From positions 2,232,001-2,296,000 of the forward strand of contig OY723238.1 in the NCBI GenBank assembly GCA_963210315.1: a DNA stretch of 64,000 nt, given 5' to 3'. Positions 58,973 to 64,000 of the stretch are shown one piece after another. A model generated the notes under the pieces. That model did not search any database. It saw nothing but the letters and a program-made list of their open reading frames with translations, and was not told the DNA's origin. This DNA comes from Rhynchopus euleeides. Taxonomy: Eukaryota; Euglenozoa; Diplonemea; Diplonemida; Diplonemidae. The translations under genes were made by a program, and so were the position numbers. The number at the start of each line of letters is the position of its first letter. Within the stretch, counting starts at the first letter, position 1.

Positions 58973-60109
58973 ATGGACGTGTCGGTGCGTCATGTCGAGA
59001 GCGGGCGGAGCTGTGTCGTCGGTGTTGCGGATGGCGGGACCGTGCTCAGCCTGAAGGCGGATGCGGTCAAGGAGATGTTCGCGGGTTCCATCAACGCAGA
59101 CCGGGAGGCTGCAGGGCTGGCGGCACGCATCGAAGGGTGTGACGAGGACCTGGACGATGCAGAGCGCGTTGCCAACACGGGTCTCGAGGTTGGGGATCCT
59201 GTCCAGCTCGTCCGGAGGTGGCCACACGTCAACGCTCCCGCTGGCTACAACCCTAGGCGTGGGGAGGACGCAGAGAACGTCACACTGTCGAGGTGTGGCA
59301 TGCTGTGTTCAGTGGGGTACGCCAAAGGACACATCACTGTGTTTGACACCACGACTGCTGGTTTGGTGGCGGACCTCACACATGGGGACCGCAGAATATA
59401 CACCACTGCGTTCTCAGTCTGTGGGAGGTGGCTGGCAACGTGCTCACAGGACAAGACCATCTGTGTGTGGCTGACAGCAACGTGGGAACAGGTGTGGTGT
59501 CTGGAGGAGCACGACGCAAAGGTGTGGAGTGCAGGGTGGACACACTGTGGACGTCTCGTGTCGGGTGACTTTGATGGGAAGGTGTGTGTGTGGGACTTGG
59601 AGGGCACACCAAGTGCCACAGTGCTGGAGGGGCACAGCGGTTCTGTTTATGGGATTGCAGTGTCAACTACGAGGATCTTCACCGGGTCAGCTGACAAGAC
59701 CATCCGTGTGTATGACATCAGCACCCTCACCCACACCGACACCCTGTCTGAGCACACAGGCTCTGTGAACCACATGGCCCTGACGAACGACGAGCAGCAC
59801 CTGGTGTCGTGCACCAGTTGCAAGTCTCTGAAGGTGTGGTGCACAACCACCCTCACCTGCATCCGTTCTGTGGTCCTGTCTGATTGCCCATATGTGCTTG
59901 CCGTGTCACAGCCAGGTGATGTTGTGGTAGTGTCCTTTTATTACCACGCCAAGTTGTACAACCTCAGCACCTTGGAGTGCTTGGGACAAGTGGAGTCAAT
60001 GTGTCCCGGTGTTGCACTCAGCCCGTGTGGGAGGTGGGTCTTCACATCAAGCAACTCTTCTGTGAATGTGTGTGCTGTGTGTGACGTTCCGGGTGAGGGC
60101 AGCACTTAG
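58973..60109 (+). CDS. W11: ubiquitin-like/WD40 protein, intact
   Basis: 378 residues from ATG 58973; the first 49 bp of coding sequence carry a silent change (GTCGAG for GTGGAG) but the N-terminal protein domain is unchanged. The first half resembles W9 (NPRRGEDAENV, HGDRRIYTT), the second W10 without its 9-bp insertion (HTGSVNH, TSCKS, SDCPYVL); SADKT is private. The leader contains GGTAACC like W4 and W10. Confidence 0.88.
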   Translation: MDVSVRHVESGRSCVVGVADGGTVLSLKADAVKEMFAGSINADREAAGLAARIEGCDEDLDDAERVANTGLEVGDPVQLVRRWPHVNAPAGYNPRRGEDAENVTLSRCGMLCSVGYAKGHITVFDTTTAGLVADLTHGDRRIYTTAFSVCGRWLATCSQDKTICVWLTATWEQVWCLEEHDAKVWSAGWTHCGRLVSGDFDGKVCVWDLEGTPSATVLEGHSGSVYGIAVSTTRIFTGSADKTIRVYDISTLTHTDTLSEHTGSVNHMALTNDEQHLVSCTSCKSLKVWCTTTLTCIRSVVLSDCPYVLAVSQPGDVVVVSFYYHAKLYNLSTLECLGQVESMCPGVALSPCGRWVFTSSNSSVNVCAVCDVPGEGST

Positions 60110-60418
60110 GCAACCTCTTCTGCTTGTGTGCTTGCGGTGCACTGCCTTGCTCGTTGCCTCCCAGCACAGCACCTCCTGACCCTGCTGGTTGGAGGCAGCG
60201 TGCACTGCATCTGAGGTGCGACTGCTCGGGATGACGCAGTGCTTCCAGACAGCCTCTGCCCCCACCCTCCCAACCCTTTCGAACGACGCTGCCCCTTGAT
60301 CCTTCTGTATGTTACGTCACGTCCCTGTTGCACACCAACACAGCGCCTTCACTCAGGTCAGAAGAGCACGTGTGCGTCAGGGCCGTGGGGTTGTCGTTGC
60401 GGGGAAGAGAGGGGAACT

Positions 60419-61400
60419 ATGGAAGTGTCGGTGCGTCATGTGGAGAGCGGGCGGAGCTGTGTCGTCGGAGTTGCGGATGGCGGGACCGTGCTCAGCCTGA
60501 AGGCGGATGCGGTCAAGGAGATGTTCGCGGGTTCCATCAACGCAGACCGGGAGGCTGCAGGGCTGGCGGCACGCATCGAAGGGTGTGACGAGGACCTGGA
60601 CGATGCAGAGCGCGTTGCCAACACGGGTCTCGAGGTTGGGGATCCTGTCCAGCTCGTCCGCAGGTGGCCACACGTCAACGCTCCCGCTGTCTACAATAGT
60701 GCACATAACAGGGGTGAAGGGAACGTCACACTGTCGAGGTGTGGCACCCTGTGTTCAGTGGGGTACGAGTCAGGACACATCACTGTGTTTGACACCACGA
60801 CTGCTGGTGTGGTGGCGCACCTCACACATGGGTACAAGATCATTTACTCCACACCGTTCTCAGTCTGTGGGAGGTGGCTGGCAACGTGCTCAGAGGACAG
60901 CACCATCTGGGTGTGGCTGACAGCAACGTGGGAACAGGTGTGGTGTCTGGAGGAGCACGACACACAGGTGTTGAGTGCACAGTGGACACACTGTGGACGT
61001 CTCGTGTCGGGTGACTATGACGGGAAGGTGTGTGTGTGGGACTTGGAGGGCACACCAAGTGCCACAGTGCTGGAGGGGCACAGAGCTACTGTTTTTGGGA
61101 TTGCAGTGTCAACTACGAGGATCTTCACCGGGTCAGAGGACGAGACCATCCGTGTGTATGACATCAGCACACTCACCCACACCGACACCCTGTCTGAGCA
61201 CACAGGCGCTGTGAACTACATCGCCCTGACGAACGACGAGCAGCACCTGGTGTCGTCTTCTCCAGTCAAGTCACTGAAGGTGTGGTGCACAACCACCCTC
61301 ACCTGCATCCGTTCTGTGGTCCTTTCTGATATCCCATGTGTGCTTGCCGTGTCACAGCCAGGTGATGTTGTGGTAGTGTCCTTTTATTTCCACACCAAGT
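60419..61400 (+). pseudogene. W12: ubiquitin-like/WD40 paralogue, cut by a retroelement
   Basis: Starts normally at ATG 60419 and is intact to blade 6 (NSAHNRGEGNV as in W10, HGYKIIYST, HDTQVLSAQ, HRATVFG, SEDET, HTGAVNY, SSPVKS). At about 61400, after CACCAAGTT, the VIPER-like element 2 begins, so blade 7 is missing from this side; the rest of the gene would lie beyond the element, outside the window. The frame runs into the element to 61555. Confidence 0.85.
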
Positions 61401-61605
61401 TCAGCACACTTCGATGTGGGCGGAAAGTGTCGCGTGCTTGTTCGTGCCCTTGTGCTCCTCACTCACGACACCATCATCAGCAGGAGTGTGAGTGTGGAAG
61501 CGTCAACGCAAATTATCGAGAATCATCAACACGTGGAAGTGAAAGCTACGACTGACCGAAGAGGAGCGACATCAAGGAGAAAACAAGAGGTATCAAGGAG
61601 ACCAA

Positions 61606-61975
61606 GAGGCAGGACCTTCCTACCGGGGAGACTGTACTCTGTGAAAGCGAGGTATCAAAAGAGGCAGGACCTTCCTACCGGGGAGACTGTCCACTGTGAA
61701 AGCGAGGTATCAAAAGAGGCAGGACCTTCCTACCGGGGAGACTGTCCACTGTGAAAGCGAGGTATCAAAAGAGGCAGGACCTTCCTACCGGGGAGACTGT
61801 ACTCTGTGAAAGCGAGGTATCAAAAGAGGCAGGACCTTCCTACCGGGGAGACTGTCCACTGTGAAAGCGAGGTATCAAAAGAGGCAGGACCTTCCTACCG
61901 GGGAGACTGTACTCTGTGAAAGCGAGGTATCAAAAGAGGCAGGACCTTCCTACCGGGGAGACTGTCCTCTGGGTG
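61606..61975 (+). repeat. 55-bp tandem repeats upstream of the Gag-like gene (element 2)
   Basis: Seven units start GAGGCAGGACCTTCC at 61606, 61661, 61716, 61771, 61826, 61881 and 61936; the last is cut short. Two variants (ACTGTACTCTG and ACTGTCCACTG) are mixed. The sequence is unrelated to the 40-bp array of element 1, though it occupies the same place. Confidence 0.9.
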
Positions 61976-62059
61976 CGAGCGAGAGAGGAGCGGCATAGGA
62001 AGAGGGGCAGGAGAAGCGCGTACAGGTGGGGGAGCCGGACGGGTGAGAGTTGAACGGTA

Positions 62060-63106
62060 ATGGCCTACTCCGCCGTGGACTGGGACAGGGTGGTGCCGTC
62101 CTTGGCAGGTCCGGGCGATGGCATGAATGCACCGCAGGAGGCCTGCATCTTCCCGTCGTGCGGGGTCTCTCACAGCGCGACAATCACGTGCTACCGCTGT
62201 GGGTGCCGCACGACAAAGTCGTGCATGAAAAAGCACACGACGGCCGGCACCGCCGAGCTTTTTATGCAGACGGCGGGGGAGCCCCACTGGATATGTCCAG
62301 CGTGCTCCTGGCTGGCCAGCCCAGACGCGTTGCCGGAGGAACACCCTGTGGAGCACTCCGACAGTGATGACTGGGAAGACGACGCGCAGCAGGAGGGGGA
62401 CATGAACCAACCGGAGCAGTCTGCCAGCGCGCACGAGGGATCAGACAAGCTGGACCAAGTCCTCGCGGAGCTCGTCACCATCAAGAAGCAAAACACGAGA
62501 CTGGAGGCCAGGGTGATCGACATGGAGAAGGCTTTGAAGGGGATGGGTGACCGCCTGCAGGCCGTGGAGGAGGAGCTACCCGCAGATTTTAGTCCCCACG
62601 TAGTCGCAACGTGGGGCACCATGGCTTCAGCTCATATGAGAAGGGAGGTGAGGAACAAGCTGTCTACAGCTTTTAACGAGGCGGCGATCGGGGCGATCGG
62701 CGAGAACAAGGCAGACTGGCTGGATCACCTCAAGCGGGCTTTCGAGACTCTGGACAACATCCCCCTCCTCGTCAACAGCACCGGGCTGAACCAGGCTCAC
62801 CGCAAGGGCCTGCACCACACAGCGGCAAGGTTGTCGGCGCTGACGGTGGTGCGGGGGAAAACGGCCCGAGGGGTGTACGAGCAGAAATGCCTTGATGCGG
62901 GGTTCGCGGGTTTCTCCGCTGTTCTACACCACAAATTTGTGAAGGACGCCGTGGATGCAGCGTCGCGGGAGGAGCAAGCGGAGAGGTCCCGCTCAGCCGT
63001 TTTTCCTCAACAGCGAGACTGGCGCTACGAACCGTATCACACACCGTCGGGAAAGGGGAAGGGAAGGGGGAAGGGGCACACCGGGTCAAAGGGATCAAAG
63101 CAATGA
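62060..63106 (+). CDS. Gag-like protein of VIPER-like element 2
   Basis: 348 residues with the same plan as the product of 6569-7639: Cys/His cluster (CIFPSC, CYRCGC, C-x4-H, CPAC), acidic stretch, coiled coil (VTIKKQNTRLEARVIDMEKA), a shared ELPADFS-HVVATWG motif, and a Gly-Lys tail (GKGKGRGKGH). The stop overlaps the start of the recombinase gene (ATGA at 63103-63106). Confidence 0.75.
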   Translation: MAYSAVDWDRVVPSLAGPGDGMNAPQEACIFPSCGVSHSATITCYRCGCRTTKSCMKKHTTAGTAELFMQTAGEPHWICPACSWLASPDALPEEHPVEHSDSDDWEDDAQQEGDMNQPEQSASAHEGSDKLDQVLAELVTIKKQNTRLEARVIDMEKALKGMGDRLQAVEEELPADFSPHVVATWGTMASAHMRREVRNKLSTAFNEAAIGAIGENKADWLDHLKRAFETLDNIPLLVNSTGLNQAHRKGLHHTAARLSALTVVRGKTARGVYEQKCLDAGFAGFSAVLHHKFVKDAVDAASREEQAERSRSAVFPQQRDWRYEPYHTPSGKGKGRGKGHTGSKGSKQ

Positions 63107-64000
63107 CTCAAGCAAACACCCGCCCGCCCAACCCTACCTCTTCAGACCCTGCACCGCCAACTACCGACAGAAAGGAGCAACAAAAGCACGGGACGCAAGA
63201 AGAAACACAAGCCCCACTGACCGAGAAGGCGCGCAACGTGGTGCGAGCGACGCTGAGGGGCATCTTGGGAGACGCACTCTCCCCAAACTACTGGAAAACA
63301 CTGTCGCGGACCATGGAGCGGTACGGGGATTTCCTGGAAGTGTGGCAGGAGAAGGAGTGTGTCGAGTCGCACGACGAAGGCGTGATGCTGTGGATGGCAC
63401 ACCTCCAGGCGGAGGGGCTGTCAGTGCAGTCGGCGCTGCAGTACACCAACAACCTGGTGGCGGCGCTCCGCAGGTTCGCCGGCATCCACCTCGAACACAG
63501 CAGCATTTTGCGGGACTTCAGGAGAGCGCTAAAGCGGAGAGGGGCACTGAAACCCCAGAAACACGCTGTGCCCGCAACGCGAGAGGAGGCAAAGGAAGCC
63601 ATGCAGCCAGAGCCCAGGGACGTGGTGAAGATCGCGCTGAGTCTGATGTGGGCGGGGGCAGCTCGGAGCTCAGATCTCCTGCGTTTGGACAGGGACGATG
63701 TCAAGCCGATGGGGAACGGACAGGTCGCAGTACGGTGGACGCAGTCGAAGTCCGATCCATACAGAGTCGGACGGATGACAGGGTTGCGAATGCCTCGACG
63801 CTACTACGAGCTTCTCACAGAGCACCTGCGCACGACGGCGCGTTCGCGAGAGAAAAAGGTGTTTCCACAGACTGTGACTTATGCATCCATAGCGGCGGCG
63901 GTGAAGCGGGTGAAGCTGACGCTGACACCACACTCGTTGAGACGGGGGGCACTGACGCACCTCGCGAGGCTTGGGCTGCCGCTAGAAGAGATCAGGCTGC
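63103..64000 (+). CDS. Tyrosine recombinase of VIPER-like element 2, partial at window end
   Basis: Open from ATG 63103 to the window edge. It aligns with the recombinase of element 1 through SVQSALQY-NNL-AALRRFA, the Arg region WAGAARSSDLLRLD, RWTQSKSDPYR and the H-x-x-R box PHSLRRGALTHLA. The C-terminal His and Tyr lie just past the window. Confidence 0.82.
   Translation, partial: MTQANTRPPNPTSSDPAPPTTDRKEQQKHGTQEETQAPLTEKARNVVRATLRGILGDALSPNYWKTLSRTMERYGDFLEVWQEKECVESHDEGVMLWMAHLQAEGLSVQSALQYTNNLVAALRRFAGIHLEHSSILRDFRRALKRRGALKPQKHAVPATREEAKEAMQPEPRDVVKIALSLMWAGAARSSDLLRLDRDDVKPMGNGQVAVRWTQSKSDPYRVGRMTGLRMPRRYYELLTEHLRTTARSREKKVFPQTVTYASIAAAVKRVKLTLTPHSLRRGALTHLARLGLPLEEIRL

Larger units (their letters stand above)
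61400..64000 (+). mobile_element. VIPER-like YR retroelement 2, left part
   Basis: The left repeat (about 61400-61515) resembles A1 of element 1: AGCACACT near the start, GGGCGGAAAG, and AAGCGTCAACGCAA near the end. Then come a 55-bp tandem array, a Gag-like gene and a tyrosine recombinase gene in the same order as element 1; the RT part and right repeats lie beyond the window. The proteins are clearly related to but well diverged from element 1, so this is a different family. What is visible looks whole. Confidence 0.8.

Overview
The window reads as GC-rich nuclear DNA of a unicellular eukaryote. The evidence is tandem same-strand genes with almost no introns, poly-pyrimidine-rich intergenic stretches that could be trans-splicing acceptors, a 378-bp CT microsatellite, a LINE remnant, a Helitron helicase remnant, hAT-type DNA transposons, and two tyrosine-recombinase (YR) retroelements whose order Gag-YR-RT/RNaseH matches VIPER of trypanosomatids. 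A euglenozoan (kinetoplastid or diplonemid relative) is my best guess. It is inference, not proof.

Layout. 1-4103: right end of a giant DNA transposon (copy A), lodged in a host ubiquitin-specific protease (USP) gene that continues at 4104-6068 and, past a complete-looking VIPER-like element (6070-10794), at 10795-10941. 11.5-12.2 kb: antisense LINE scrap. 12.23-12.61 kb: CT microsatellite. 12.74-61.4 kb: twelve paralogous genes (called W1-W12 here), all on the + strand, each coding about 378 residues: a nearly invariant N-terminal domain that looks ubiquitin-like, then a seven-bladed WD40 propeller. They form three runs of four (W1-W4, W5-W8, W9-W12). Each run starts with the same upstream block, and the first two end with a copy of a cysteine-rich membrane-protein gene (36261-37715 truncated, 46435-48138 intact). 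W4 is split by a complete 14,670-bp copy of the giant transposon (copy B, 20668-35337). W12 is split by a second VIPER-like element that runs off the window end. An unrecognised GC-rich gene (39909-41420) and a probable glycosyltransferase gene (54220-55674) sit between W genes. 48.1-54.2 kb is a repeat-rich zone with a hAT element carrying Helitron sequence, small foldback elements and short hairpin repeats.

The most notable object is the giant transposon. It has 14-bp terminal inverted repeats, a 9-bp target duplication, a left-arm array of about 36 copies of a 120-bp unit, and one 2772-residue protein that joins zinc fingers, a DDE transposase core (D620/D686/E968 with a C-x2-H motif), an acidic stretch, an unnamed cysteine-bearing domain and a complete USP-type deubiquitinase. 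The two copies differ by only one substitution and one 9-bp indel where I compared them, so it moved recently. Both insertions hit genes that are ubiquitin-related (a USP, and a Ub-like/WD40 protein).

The second notable system is the W array. The coding frame is conserved almost to the nucleotide, while two to four codons per blade, at the WD40 top-face positions, differ from paralogue to paralogue in mosaic combinations. That is the pattern of a diversifying recognition repertoire. Smaller oddities include an intron in W1 created by a 115-bp insertion flanked by a 14-bp duplication carrying both splice sites, a 109-bp antisense piece of an MFS transporter gene stuck in the 3' end of W10, and a poly(A)-tailed retroposed insertion whose empty site is preserved in the duplicated unit.
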